Below, piece after piece: positions 48,288 to 57,754 of a stretch of 61,688 nt of DNA. The position numbers were made by a program, and so were the translations under genes. How positions within the stretch are numbered: the first letter of the stretch is position 1; every line of letters begins with the position of its first letter. This DNA is from Clostridiales bacterium. Its GTDB lineage: Bacteria; Bacillota; Clostridia; Oscillospirales; CAG-272. The stretch covers positions 1 to 61,688 of the forward strand of contig JAAVYP010000058.1 of NCBI GenBank assembly GCA_022791195.1, in the 5' to 3' direction. The notes under the pieces were generated by a model. The model saw only the letters and a list, made by a program, of their open reading frames with translations, was not told the origin of the DNA and searched no databases.

Positions 48288-49646
48288 TCAGGATAATGGC
48301 TGCCTGAGGCCTTTGGGATAGTGATTTTTAATCACGCCGTTTACCCGTTTTCCGCCGCCGGCAGGGCAGCCGTCTATCAAAAGACAGCACCAGCCGTTTG
48401 GGCCTTCACTGGGCAAGGTATGACCGGCCAGATACAGCGCTGTTTCAGGCGAATCAGCGGCAAGGTTAACCTGCTGATTAAAAAAACGGCCGAACGCGCT
48501 GAAAAATTGATGATGGGGATGAAAAACACCCTTTTGTATCCGGCCAATGTTGACGCCATAAGCTATTACGCCGTGTAAAGACGCGGGAGGGGTGCTGGAT
48601 AGAGTCCGGAAACCATCCGGCGTGGCGATTATGGTGAGTGCGTTTGGCTTGATGGTGGTATTTTGCGATAAAAACTGATCGATCAGGTGCTGCTCCTCTT
48701 TGCTGGGCTGCTGGAGCCTGTTTTTATCAGCCGGTGCCTGTTCGGCACGGCCGCTGTCGGCGCTTTTTTGCATGAGCGCGATGAACTGTCCTTCGCCCGG
48801 CGCCTGATGGGGATAAAACCGTCTGGCAAGAGTGGCTTTTTCGGTGACGCCCGGTTTTGTAAACGGCAAAAGCGCTTCGCAGACAGGGCGCAGGGTGAAC
48901 TGGGGGTGACTTTCTAAAAACGCTTCGATCATGGACTCATTTTCTTCCACCGAAAAAGTGCAGGTAGAATAGAGCAGATAACCGCCTGGGGCAACACAGG
49001 CGCCGGCATTGTGCAGAATATTTTGCTGCATGTTGGCGCAGCCGGCGATTTTGCCTTCGCTCCAGTCCTCTGCTGCTTCTTTGTATTTGCGGAACATCCC
49101 CTCGCCCGAGCAGGGGGCGTCAGCCAGCACGAGGTCAAAAAAGGCGGGATATTGGCGGCTTAAAGCGTCGGTGTCCTGATTGGTGACGATGACGTTGGCA
49201 AGGCCCATGCGCTCGATATTCGCGGCTAAGATACGCACACGTCCCCGGTCAATTTCGTTTGAAACGAGCAAGCCCTCGGGGCCGATTTGCGTGGCTAACT
49301 GAATGGATTTTCCGCCTGGTGCGGCGCAGCAGTCTAAAACGCGCCAGCTCTTTTGAATAGGCAGTGCACAAACAGCGGCCATGGCGGAAGGATCCTGCAC
49401 GTAAAAAGCACCGGCATGATGCAGCGGATGCCGACCGGGATTGGGGGCGTCGAAATAAAAGCCGTTTGGATGATAGGGCACCCTTTCCAAAGCAAAAGGA
49501 AGATGCGCCGCCAGTTCATCAGCCGGCATTTTGACAGAGGAGATCAGTCCCTTGACCGGCGGTTCGGACAGGGCTTTATCATAAGCGGCGTACTCTTCTT
49601 TTAAAAGCCGCTGCATGCGTGTGACAAATGAGGGGGGAAGGGTCAT
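48288..49646 (-). CDS. rRNA cytosine-C5 methyltransferase, RsmF/NOL1-NOP2-Sun family
   Basis: 452 residues. The SAM-binding motif DCCAAPGGKS (about 105) and the two catalytic cysteine motifs DAPCSGEGMF (about 177) and YSTCTFS (about 228) are complete. The C-terminal part (from about 310, GVIAYGVNIGRIQKGVFHPHH) resembles the RsmF/YebU PUA-like end, so methylation of 16S rRNA m5C is most likely. AGGAGGA precedes the ATG. It is a single-gene unit. Confidence 0.9.
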   Translation of the reverse strand: MTLPPSFVTRMQRLLKEEYAAYDKALSEPPVKGLISSVKMPADELAAHLPFALERVPYHPNGFYFDAPNPGRHPLHHAGAFYVQDPSAMAAVCALPIQKSWRVLDCCAAPGGKSIQLATQIGPEGLLVSNEIDRGRVRILAANIERMGLANVIVTNQDTDALSRQYPAFFDLVLADAPCSGEGMFRKYKEAAEDWSEGKIAGCANMQQNILHNAGACVAPGGYLLYSTCTFSVEENESMIEAFLESHPQFTLRPVCEALLPFTKPGVTEKATLARRFYPHQAPGEGQFIALMQKSADSGRAEQAPADKNRLQQPSKEEQHLIDQFLSQNTTIKPNALTIIATPDGFRTLSSTPPASLHGVIAYGVNIGRIQKGVFHPHHQFFSAFGRFFNQQVNLAADSPETALYLAGHTLPSEGPNGWCCLLIDGCPAGGGKRVNGVIKNHYPKGLRQPLS

Positions 49647-49675
49647 AGGCTATCCTCCTGAATGTAAACAAAATG

Positions 49676-49698
49676 TGCGGGCCGATTTTCGGCCCGCA
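49676..49698 (-). terminator. Terminator after the LtaS-like gene
   Basis: TGCGGGCCGA/TCGGCCCGCA, 10-bp stem with a 3-base loop, weak T tract (CATTTTG) on the minus strand. Confidence 0.6.
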
Positions 49699-49739
49699 GG
49701 GGTTGATTTTTTTCGCCGTTTTGACTGCACAAAGGGCTG

Positions 49740-51689
49740 TCAATCGACAGAGTAGCGCTTGCCGGCGATGCGGTCATAAGTGATCATGCGCTGTCCTTCT
49801 ACAAAAGGCCACAGCTCATCGGTCATAGGAATCTGCATGCGCACGTTGTAAATCGGAGAGGTTTTGCCTAAATCAGTTAAAAACTGCATGTAAGGCGTGC
49901 GGGGAGAGCCGATCAGCTCGCTTAACGCATTCAAAAGGTTATACGAAGCAATTTGGTTGTCCTTTCCCTCTTTCAGCAGAACGCTGTCGCCTAAATCAAA
50001 GTTCGCATAGATCATGAAAGGGGTCGTTTGAGTGGCAAATCTTTCTTCAAACGAGAGCCTTTCGGTGCTTTGAATCAGCCCGCTTTCACAATAGGCCGCA
50101 TAATTGACGCCTAAGGTCGGCAGGTGATCGCCGAAGTAGACAAACACGGTGTCTTTTTCTCGGTTGTCGATATAATCAGCCAGTGCGCCAAGAGCGCTGT
50201 CTGCATTCTTCATGGCCATAGTGAAATTACGGAACGCACCCAGCGTTTCGGCATCCAGCGAGTCGTTTTCGGCGATGATGGTTAAATCCTCTTGCTTGTA
50301 TTTGGTCTCATAGGGCTGGTGCGCCTCCATGGAAATGCCCATCAAAAAGGCCGGCGCCCCGGTGTTTTGTTCGTTCTCGTTTAACACCTCTTCCATATAC
50401 CGCTCAAAGGAATCATCCGAGAGATAGCCGCCGCTGACGGTGGAGAGAGGCCAGTTGTCCCGGTCGTGCCGGGCATAGAAGTCATCTTCAAAGTGCAGAT
50501 TGTCGATGCCAATATAGGGATAGCCCGTCTGCCGGGAATAAAAGGCAGGTATATACGGGTGCACCCCGTAGGTTTGATAACCAAGCTCCTTATAGATCGA
50601 TACGTAGCTGGGTATGTTTTGTTTTAAATATTGATAAGGCACACTGCCGGAGGGCAGAGAATCGGTGGTGAGGCCGGTCAGTACCTCAAATTCAGGCCGT
50701 ACTGTACCGCCGCCGAGTGCCGTGTTGGACATGACGCCGCTGATGGTTCCTTTTCTGTCGGCCAGCTCGTCAAAATGAGCAAGCGGATTGGCTTCGTTTC
50801 CTTCTACATCATAGAACCGGGAACCGGGCAGGCTTTTGGGGTCCCAAAAGCTTTCGGAAAGAATGACTATGATGTCAGGCGACGAGAAATCGTCGGACGC
50901 CTCTTTGTATTCATACGGCGCCAGATAAGCATTGACTGCTTCTTCCGAATAGCCGTCCGGTTGGTCGATGTTTAGAAAAAGAACATTCAGCGTAAACCCG
51001 CCGATAAAGCCGTTGTCCACATAGTTGGAGGTTTGCAGGGCGGCGTTCATTTGATCCATGCCGTATTGTTCCAAATAGGCCGTGGCCTTGTCCGTGGTGT
51101 TGACCTGGAAAAAGACGCAAAGGCCGATAATCAGCGCGATGGGCAGCCGCACATACGCTTTCAGCGGCACTGATGCATTGCCGAGAAGGGGCACAAGCGC
51201 CAAGAGCAAAATACTGAGCAGGGCCAATACATATTTTAACGGGAAACCAGCGGTCACAAAACCGGTCAGCTCACCCAGGTTGCCGGCTTGCACCATGTCC
51301 CACGGATAGAAAAAGTCACCGGTTAAAATGTACTTAAAGTGATTGACAACGGCAAAGACAATCACCGTTCCGCCTAACAGCAGGTTCGCTGCCCAAGCCT
51401 TTTTCACCAAAAGGTTCAGAATGATGAAAAAGGCGTAGAGCATAATGATCATGCCAATGGCGACGGACGTTCTTGTTTGCAGAAAGTGCATAAATTTGCC
51501 GCTGCCGATGGTCGAAAAATGGACGTATTCAGAGGCAAGATAGCACCAAATGGGAAAAACAAGCGCTGCCAAGTAGGCAAGGACGGTGATGGTGATGCGA
51601 AGCGGCTTGTTTTGGATTCTTTTCGTTAAAAACGAAGGCGCGGTCGGGGTGAGTATATAGCGGGTAAAGAAATCTTTTGCTTTTATCAT
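49740..51689 (-). CDS. LtaS-type phosphoglycerol transferase (sulfatase family)
   Basis: 649 residues: about five N-terminal transmembrane helices (to about 190), then an outer alkaline-phosphatase/sulfatase domain. PDIIVILSESFWDP holds the first metal ligand Glu, MSNTALGGGTVRPEFEVLTG the nucleophile Thr, and YFGDHLP the Asp/His pair near the end. The family polymerises or attaches glycerol-phosphate from phosphatidylglycerol to wall polymers or glycolipids. Its start overlaps the stop of the DUF4832 gene (ATGA), so the two proteins are made together. Confidence 0.88.
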   Translation of the reverse strand: MIKAKDFFTRYILTPTAPSFLTKRIQNKPLRITITVLAYLAALVFPIWCYLASEYVHFSTIGSGKFMHFLQTRTSVAIGMIIMLYAFFIILNLLVKKAWAANLLLGGTVIVFAVVNHFKYILTGDFFYPWDMVQAGNLGELTGFVTAGFPLKYVLALLSILLLALVPLLGNASVPLKAYVRLPIALIIGLCVFFQVNTTDKATAYLEQYGMDQMNAALQTSNYVDNGFIGGFTLNVLFLNIDQPDGYSEEAVNAYLAPYEYKEASDDFSSPDIIVILSESFWDPKSLPGSRFYDVEGNEANPLAHFDELADRKGTISGVMSNTALGGGTVRPEFEVLTGLTTDSLPSGSVPYQYLKQNIPSYVSIYKELGYQTYGVHPYIPAFYSRQTGYPYIGIDNLHFEDDFYARHDRDNWPLSTVSGGYLSDDSFERYMEEVLNENEQNTGAPAFLMGISMEAHQPYETKYKQEDLTIIAENDSLDAETLGAFRNFTMAMKNADSALGALADYIDNREKDTVFVYFGDHLPTLGVNYAAYCESGLIQSTERLSFEERFATQTTPFMIYANFDLGDSVLLKEGKDNQIASYNLLNALSELIGSPRTPYMQFLTDLGKTSPIYNVRMQIPMTDELWPFVEGQRMITYDRIAGKRYSVD

Positions 51690-53065
51690 TGAATCGTGAC
51701 TTCTCCTATGAAGTTCCCGCCGATTTCCTCGCTAAAAATGTCTTCGTTTGCAAATTCGATCGCGCTGAGCCGGCAGGCCTCTTCGGTAATGCCGAACAGA
51801 GAGAAGCGCAGATAAACTTCATAGCGGCCAGGCGCTGCTTCCTCGGGTAGCTTAGCCGAAATAGCATACGGCGTTGTTTGGCAGGAGAGCCAGGTGCGCA
51901 CATCGCAGTCGATGGGCGTTTGGTAAAGCGAACCGTCCTCTCCCTTAAAAATAAGCACTGCTTTTTTCGGGTTAATTACGCTTGAGAAGCCTGTGTTTTC
52001 CACTTTGCCGGAAAGGGTGACTTCTTTCCCTTCTGCCTTTGCTTCGGAAGCGCGCAGCACAAAGCGATAGCCGATGTGGTCGCGGATAAATTTCCATGTT
52101 GTCTGGCCGTAGTAGGCTGAGTTGTCCGGGAACCATGAATACTCATAATCTTCATTGTAGATGAAGTTTTCATAGCTGACATGCTCATCCTTAAAGACGT
52201 TGCCGCGGATATAGTCCACATGGGAGCGATACATTTCCGGAATGGCGTTTTCAGGCAGACATGTGTGGAAACGGGTGGTCCACCACCAAGCGCCGGAATA
52301 TTCGCCGCCGTAGAACACCTGGGTACCCATACGGTTTAAATAATCAATGCCCTCTTTACGGGTCATATGATCTTCCATCCACGTGCCAAGGTCCGAATCT
52401 GAACCCATATAGCCATCGTTATAAAAGCCAAGACGGGCAGCATCGGTGCCCTTTTCAGGCGTCCAGGTAGCAAGCTCGGCATATTCTTTGCCGGACCATG
52501 CCTGCAGATAAACAGGGGAACGAAGCAAAACCGGCTTGCCGTCAGGACAAGCGTCGAGCAGGGCCTGAACAATCGGTTTGCTGTATTCGGCACCGCAGTA
52601 GTTTGAGGTGTGCATTTCACCAAACAGACCGATAATGCCTGCCTCTAAGCCGGCCACTGCGTAATTGTATTTGTGCAGCACTTCGCCGATTTGCTTAATG
52701 TGGGTTAAGATCATGTCTAAGCTCTCAGGCTCTTTGTCTCTTTCCCCTCTGGAATCGTAAGCAAAGCGCAGCAGCGCACAGCCGCCCCGCAGCGCTAAGC
52801 CGTGCAGCTGATCGCCCAGATCAGACAGGGCCTTTTCGGTGATGGGAATGTCCTCTCCGCCGCCGTTCTTGGTGAAGTCGGTCAATGTATACAGCAGATT
52901 GACATAGCCGCTTAGATTTTGAATGGCGTCTCTCATCTTTTCACTTGTGTGCGGACTGATCAGGATGCCTTCTTTCTTCATATCCTGCCAGCTGGAAAAC
53001 TGGGGATAGCCCATTTCAGGATTGCGGCGGATGGTCTTGGTTGACTCTTGATAGCTGATGTTCAT
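51686..53065 (-). CDS. DUF4832/DUF4874 protein coupled to the LtaS-like gene
   Basis: 459 residues, no signal peptide. The N-terminal half (about 5-300) has the layout of a glycosidase-like TIM barrel (LALRGGCALLRFAYDSRGE, GLEAGIIGLFGEMHTSNY, VLLRSPVYLQ), matching DUF4874. The C-terminal part (from about 310, FVLRASEAKAEGKEVTLSGKVEN) matches DUF4832 beta domains. Members are linked with surface polysaccharide, but activity is not established. The start at 53065 follows TTGGAGG. The coupling to LtaS suggests a role with a phosphoglycerol-bearing envelope polymer. Confidence 0.75.
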   Translation of the reverse strand: MNISYQESTKTIRRNPEMGYPQFSSWQDMKKEGILISPHTSEKMRDAIQNLSGYVNLLYTLTDFTKNGGGEDIPITEKALSDLGDQLHGLALRGGCALLRFAYDSRGERDKEPESLDMILTHIKQIGEVLHKYNYAVAGLEAGIIGLFGEMHTSNYCGAEYSKPIVQALLDACPDGKPVLLRSPVYLQAWSGKEYAELATWTPEKGTDAARLGFYNDGYMGSDSDLGTWMEDHMTRKEGIDYLNRMGTQVFYGGEYSGAWWWTTRFHTCLPENAIPEMYRSHVDYIRGNVFKDEHVSYENFIYNEDYEYSWFPDNSAYYGQTTWKFIRDHIGYRFVLRASEAKAEGKEVTLSGKVENTGFSSVINPKKAVLIFKGEDGSLYQTPIDCDVRTWLSCQTTPYAISAKLPEEAAPGRYEVYLRFSLFGITEEACRLSAIEFANEDIFSEEIGGNFIGEVTIQ

Positions 53066-53195
53066 TGTAATCCTCCAAATCAGAGTGCTGTCGGTTGCAG
53101 CACCGTTCAATGATTTTTATCAATATGTTTTGTCCCTTGCTAGTATAGCACTTGCTATATTAACAAGTGGCTTTGTAAAAAAACGAAAACAGCTT

Positions 53196-53672
53196 TTACG
53201 CAAAACAGGTTTCGAGCACTTCGCAAAGCGCTTGTTCTACGCTTTGGCGGCGCACCTCTTCCCGGCTGCCGTCAAACTGAAAGCGCTTTGCTTTGGTACC
53301 GCCGGCAAATGACAGGCCGATGTACACCGTGCCCACCGGCTTTTCGGGCGTGCCCCCGTCCGGCCCTGCAATGCCGGTGATGGAGACACCGATGTCAGCG
53401 CCGATGTTACGTCTCACGCCCTCGGCCATGGCTTTGGCGCACGGCTCTGAGACGGCACCGTGAACGGTTAATATGTCCGGATCGACGCCAAGCATTTTCT
53501 GTTTAATGCGGTTGGCATAAGAAATGATCGATCCCTCAAACACGGCGCTTGCGCCGGCCGCCGAGGTAATGGCGGCCGAAAGCAGTCCGCCGGTGCAGGA
53601 CTCGGCCGCTGCGATGGTCATATTTTTTTCTTTTAACAAAGAAATAAGCTGGTAAATTCTTTTTTCTATCAT
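53196..53672 (-). CDS. pncC: Nicotinamide-nucleotide amidase (CinA C-terminal type)
   Basis: 158 residues, a stand-alone CinA C-terminal domain. TIAAAESCTGGLLSAAIT, GSIISYANRIK and GITGIAGPDGGTPEKPVG-type signatures are present. It deamidates NMN to nicotinate mononucleotide in pyridine nucleotide recycling. The CinA N-terminal domain is absent, as in E. coli PncC. The ribosome binding site is weak. Confidence 0.92.
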   Translation of the reverse strand: MIEKRIYQLISLLKEKNMTIAAAESCTGGLLSAAITSAAGASAVFEGSIISYANRIKQKMLGVDPDILTVHGAVSEPCAKAMAEGVRRNIGADIGVSITGIAGPDGGTPEKPVGTVYIGLSFAGGTKAKRFQFDGSREEVRRQSVEQALCEVLETCFA

Positions 53673-53720
53673 GTATCTGCTCTTACAAAAAAATAATGTT
53701 ATGTGTATGCAGGACAGGGG

Positions 53721-54053
53721 CTATGAACGATAATAGGTGTAATAGGCAATGATCTTTCGCACTTGTCCCTGCACCTCATCATATCCCTCTAAGACGACGC
53801 CTTCAAGCGACATTAAGTCAGAGGCGGTGAGATTTTCTGTTTTACAGCGAAACACAATCTGCTGGCTGGCCAGCACAATCAACTCTCCGTCACGCACCGA
53901 AAGGGAACCGGCCTTGCCGATGATGGTGTCCGTGCTGCCGTCTTTGCTGCGTTCGGTCACATATTTAATGGCGCGGCCCGAAAGCGATTCGGCCTTCTCT
54001 TTGCGATAAGAGGGACTGTCCTCTTTTTTCTTGGAACCGAAAAATTTAATCAT
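53721..54053 (-). CDS. Small conserved-looking protein coupled to the NYN nuclease gene
   Basis: 110 residues with a basic head (MIKFFGSKKKEDSPSYRKEK) and a beta-rich body (GKAGSLSVRDGELIVLASQQIVFRC, LMSLEGVVLEGYDE). I do not recognise it. The start at 54053 overlaps the end of the NYN gene by 8 bp, so the two are translationally coupled. An ATG at 54065 also exists but sits against the AAAAGG site. Confidence 0.6.
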   Translation of the reverse strand: MIKFFGSKKKEDSPSYRKEKAESLSGRAIKYVTERSKDGSTDTIIGKAGSLSVRDGELIVLASQQIVFRCKTENLTASDLMSLEGVVLEGYDEVQGQVRKIIAYYTYYRS

Positions 54054-54822
54054 GCCATAGGCCATCCTTTTGACACAGCGCCCAGTTAATGCTGATCACT
54101 TTGATTTTTTTGGAGCCGGACCGAACATAATATTGGTTGAGATAACCTTTTTCCAGCATGCTGCGAAGAACCTCGGCAATTTCATCTCGATCGACCTCAT
54201 ACGTTTTTGATACAGCCTCAACCGTGGCCCAAAAGGTAATGCGGGCCCGGCTTTTGCCGCCGTGCTTTTCCTGGACTGATTTTATGTTTTTGAGAATCAG
54301 ATAGCCATACTGCCGCAGCGACTGATCCTCTCCGGTGACTTCGACCGTCCAATCGGCAGCGCCCCTAAGCGAGCCGCTGATCGCGTCTTTGACGCCATAT
54401 ACGCCCACTTCCTTGCGGCATTTGGTTTTCAAAAAGCTGACCACGCTTGAAAAATGACCGTCGCCTGAAAAAATAATAAACGTATCAATGTCCGAACGCA
54501 TAAGCGCGGCTTGATAAATATGGTCAAGCATGATAAAATCAGTAAAATCTTTTTTGAAATGGGACGATGAGTTCTGCGTCTCAATAATCGAGCCGGTGAC
54601 TTCTCTGATTCTTGAAATTTCAGTGCGCAGAGAGGGATTTGAAAAATCGGCAAAAAATGATATGTCAATAATATCGTAGGACTTGGACAATTCCTCTCTG
54701 AACGCCTTTATATCCGGCTTTTTATTGTAAAATTTATCGAATGAGATATACCAGTGTTCATAATCAACAAATATAACCGCGCGTTTTAATTCGGACTTCT
54801 GTTTTTTAAATAATCCGAACAT
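54046..54822 (-). CDS. NYN-domain (PIN-like) ribonuclease, LabA-type
   Basis: 258 residues. The NYN/PIN-like fold shows its acidic residues in VIFVDYEHWY (about 17), FTDFIMLDHIYQAAL (about 97) and FIIFSGDGHFSSVV (about 118). A C-terminal winged-helix-like domain (ITFWATVEAVSKTYEVD, EVLRSMLEKGYLNQYYV) may bind RNA. NYN proteins are usually RNA nucleases. The start at 54822 follows AAAGGAGG. Confidence 0.82.
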   Translation of the reverse strand: MFGLFKKQKSELKRAVIFVDYEHWYISFDKFYNKKPDIKAFREELSKSYDIIDISFFADFSNPSLRTEISRIREVTGSIIETQNSSSHFKKDFTDFIMLDHIYQAALMRSDIDTFIIFSGDGHFSSVVSFLKTKCRKEVGVYGVKDAISGSLRGAADWTVEVTGEDQSLRQYGYLILKNIKSVQEKHGGKSRARITFWATVEAVSKTYEVDRDEIAEVLRSMLEKGYLNQYYVRSGSKKIKVISINWALCQKDGLWHD

Positions 54823-54920
54823 ACGTACCTCCTTTCCGTTTGTTTTGCTTGCTGTTTGCGTCCGTCTGCTTTTGATCAAAAAAGCAGAATGGCGGGGGCA
54901 AACATGCAGCCATGTTCATC

Positions 54921-54949
54921 ATTATACTGAATTAAAACGGGTAAGTCAA
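54921..54949 (-). promoter_or_regulatory. Promoter of the NYN nuclease gene
   Basis: Minus strand: -35 TTGACT (54944-54949), 17-bp spacer, -10 TATAAT (54921-54926). It is back-to-back with the polA promoter, only 8 bp apart. Confidence 0.75.
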
Positions 54950-54957
54950 ATAAAAAT

Positions 54958-54986
54958 TTGAAAAATTTACACATATTTGATATAAT
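54958..54986 (+). promoter_or_regulatory. Promoter reading through the repeat array into polA
   Basis: -35 TTGAAA (54958-54963), 17-bp spacer, -10 TATAAT (54981-54986). The first repeat hairpin starts 5 bp later. Confidence 0.75.
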
Positions 54987-54991
54987 AAGAA

Positions 54992-55191
54992 AAAATCAGA
55001 GATTTTGTCTTAGCAAGTTTACCTTGCCGCCCGACAGGGGCGTCATTTCAGCAAGGCCGAAACCGGCAAACTTACAGTTTGCGGAACGGATGAAGAAATC
55101 CTAAGAAAAAATCAAAGATTTTGTCTTAGCAAGTTTACCTTGCCGCCCGACAGGGGCGGCATTTCGGTAAGGCCGAAACCGGCAAACTTGC
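54992..55191 (+). repeat. Structured repeat array in the polA leader
   Basis: Two units, period 116 bp. H0 is AAAATC/GATTTT (54992-55006; 55108-55122). Unit 2 has the best fold: outer GCAAGTTT/AAACTTGC (55129-55136 with 55184-55191), GCCGCCC/GGGCGGC (55142-55160) and TTTCGG/CCGAAA (55162-55178). Unit 1 (outer AAGTTT/AAACTT, 55015-55073) has one mismatch in each inner stem. The array fills most of the gap between the promoter and polA. Confidence 0.88.
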
Positions 55192-55246
55192 GGTTTGTTT
55201 CCTGTTCCATGCAATATACTGAATAAGTAAAGATAGAGGGCTTTTT

Positions 55247-57754
55247 ATGCAAATGCAGCAACCAACCAAGCCATGCATGCTTGTCGTGGATGGCAACAGT
55301 ATTTTGAACCGCGCTTTTTACGGCATCAGACCGTTGACGACAAAGGACGGCTTGTTTACCCAAGCCGTGTACGGGTTCGCCAATATCCTGTTAAAGCACT
55401 GCGCAGAGCTTGCGCCGGACTATGCGGTGGTTGCTTTTGATTTAAAGGGACCGACTTTTCGGCACAAGGCATATGCCGAGTACAAGGCGGGCCGCAAAGG
55501 CATGCCTGAGGAACTGGCCGTGCAGCTGCCCTATGCCAAGGAATGCGCCAAGGGACTCGGCTTTTATGTAGCCGGGCAAGAAGGATACGAGGCAGATGAT
55601 CTGTTAGGGACCTTTGCGCGCATGGCTGGCGAAAACGGCGTGCACGCCTATCTCTTAACCGGCGATCGGGACGCGCTGCAGCTTGTGAGCGAAAACACGA
55701 CGGTGCTGCTCGCTTCAACCGGGCAGACAACCGCTTATACGCCCGAGGTGTTTACCGAAAAATACGGCGTGCTGCCCACCCAATTTGTGGATGTAAAAGC
55801 GCTGATGGGGGATGCCTCCGACCATATTCCCGGCGTGGCGGGCATTGGCGAGAAAACGGCGCTGAAATTGATAGCCGATTTTCATGATTTAGACAATCTT
55901 TTTGCGACTTATGAAGAGGCCGCCTTGTCGGCCGGCGTGAAAAAAAAGCTAGCTGCCGGACGGGACAGCGCGCTTTTGTCGCGTGATTTGGCCACCATCT
56001 GTACCGACGTTCCGGTGGGCTTGTCACTGGCCGACGTGGCCTATACGGGTTATCAGCGACAGCTTTTGACCGATTTGCTTAAACGCTTGGAGCTATACTC
56101 TTTGCTGGATCGGCTCGCGTTAGAGAAACAAGCCGAGAAGGCCGAGTATCGATCGGCGGGGCTTGATCAGGTGCAAAAGGGGAAGATATATGGCCTTCTT
56201 TTGAAGGAAAACAGTTTATATTTAGCGGCTGACGAACATTTGGAGCTTTCTTTTGCTTCGCTGGCCGAGGTGCGTTCGTTGTTTGAAGAAGCCGACTACC
56301 GGCTGGCCGTGAGGGACGCCAAGGCTCTTTGGCACCAGTTAGACGCGGCCGGTATTGCATTTCGCTCCTGCGCTTTTGATGTGTCGCTGGCGGGTTATGT
56401 GCTGGATGCGGCGGCCGCTGATTATTCGATCGACCGACTGGCCAAAACCTATCTTTCCATGACCTCAGAGGATGAGGCGGATTTACTTTACCGCCTGTGG
56501 GAGGTTTTGTCGGCGCGTATGGCCGAAACGGGTGTGCAGGAACTATATGAGAACATCGAGCTGCCCTGCGCGTTTGTGTTGGCCGAGATGGAGAAAAAAG
56601 GCTTTAAGGTGGATGTGGACGGGCTTCTGGCTTACTCACAAGAGCTTAGCGAGGCAGCCAACGCGCTGGCTGAGGATATCTATTTGATGGCCGGCGAAGA
56701 ATTTAACATCAATTCGCCCAAGCAGCTTGGCCATATTTTGTTTGATAAATTGCAGATACCCACCAAGAAAAAGACAAAAACAGGCTATTCGACGTCGGCC
56801 GATGTGTTAGAAGAACTGCGTCCGTTTTATCCGATTGTGGCCTTTGTATTGGAATATCGCCAGCTGACGAAATTGAACTCTACGTATGCGGTTGGTCTTT
56901 CGGCGGCGGCAGACAAAGCCGGCCGGGTGCATACCCGTTTTCAGCAGACGGTGACGGCCACAGGCCGGCTTTCCTCGGTTGAGCCGAATTTACAGAATAT
57001 TCCGATCAAAACTGAAATGGGTCGGGTGCTAAGACGTTATTTTATTCCGGAAAACAAGGACTATGTGCTGGTGGACGCCGATTATTCGCAGATTGAGCTT
57101 CGGCTTTTGGCGCATATATCGGGCGACGCCACGATGATACAGGCGTTTTTAGATAATACAGACATCCATGCGATGACGGCTGCCTCTGCCTTTGGCGTAC
57201 CCGCCGAAAGCGTGACGCCGGAAATGCGCAAGCGGGCCAAGGCGGTTAATTTCGGCATTGTGTACGGCATCAGCGACTTTGCGCTGGCCCAGGACCTCGG
57301 CGTTACCAAGAAACAAGCAAAAGATTATATAGATTCTTATATGCGGACCTATCCGGGTGTGGCCGACTATTTAAACAATGTGGTCGAACAGGCCAAAGCA
57401 GATGGCTATGTAACCACCCTGCTCGGCCGGCGGCGGTATATCCCCGAACTTTCGGCCGGCAAAGCCATGCTGCGCTCCTTTGGCGAACGGGTGGCTATGA
57501 ACAGCCCCATTCAGGGCACTGCGGCTGACATCATGAAGCTCGCGATGGTGCGGGTGGACAAGGCGCTGAAGGAATCGGGCCTGGATGCGGCGGTGATTTT
57601 ACAGGTCCATGACGAGCTTGTGATTGAAGCGAACAGGGAATGTGCTGCCAGTGCGGCGCGGATTTTACAAACCGAAATGGAAAACGTGATGGCTCTTTCG
57701 GTGCCCCTTGTCGCACAAACATCGATAGGAGAAACGTGGTATGAAAACAAATAA
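55247..57754 (+). CDS. polA: DNA polymerase I
   Basis: 835 residues. The N-terminal 5'-3' nuclease (about 8-285; VVDGNSILNRAFYG, EGYEADDLLGT, LMGDASDHIPGVAGIGEKTA) is complete. The middle domain (about 300-430) lacks the acidic motifs of the 3'-5' exonuclease, so proofreading is not expected, as in Taq and Bacillus Pol I. The polymerase domain has DYSQIELRLLAH (motif A), KRAKAVNFGIVYG (O helix) and QVHDELVIE (motif C). It repairs gaps and removes RNA primers. The next gene overlaps its end by 14 bp. Confidence 0.96.
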   Translation: MQMQQPTKPCMLVVDGNSILNRAFYGIRPLTTKDGLFTQAVYGFANILLKHCAELAPDYAVVAFDLKGPTFRHKAYAEYKAGRKGMPEELAVQLPYAKECAKGLGFYVAGQEGYEADDLLGTFARMAGENGVHAYLLTGDRDALQLVSENTTVLLASTGQTTAYTPEVFTEKYGVLPTQFVDVKALMGDASDHIPGVAGIGEKTALKLIADFHDLDNLFATYEEAALSAGVKKKLAAGRDSALLSRDLATICTDVPVGLSLADVAYTGYQRQLLTDLLKRLELYSLLDRLALEKQAEKAEYRSAGLDQVQKGKIYGLLLKENSLYLAADEHLELSFASLAEVRSLFEEADYRLAVRDAKALWHQLDAAGIAFRSCAFDVSLAGYVLDAAAADYSIDRLAKTYLSMTSEDEADLLYRLWEVLSARMAETGVQELYENIELPCAFVLAEMEKKGFKVDVDGLLAYSQELSEAANALAEDIYLMAGEEFNINSPKQLGHILFDKLQIPTKKKTKTGYSTSADVLEELRPFYPIVAFVLEYRQLTKLNSTYAVGLSAAADKAGRVHTRFQQTVTATGRLSSVEPNLQNIPIKTEMGRVLRRYFIPENKDYVLVDADYSQIELRLLAHISGDATMIQAFLDNTDIHAMTAASAFGVPAESVTPEMRKRAKAVNFGIVYGISDFALAQDLGVTKKQAKDYIDSYMRTYPGVADYLNNVVEQAKADGYVTTLLGRRRYIPELSAGKAMLRSFGERVAMNSPIQGTAADIMKLAMVRVDKALKESGLDAAVILQVHDELVIEANRECAASAARILQTEMENVMALSVPLVAQTSIGETWYENK

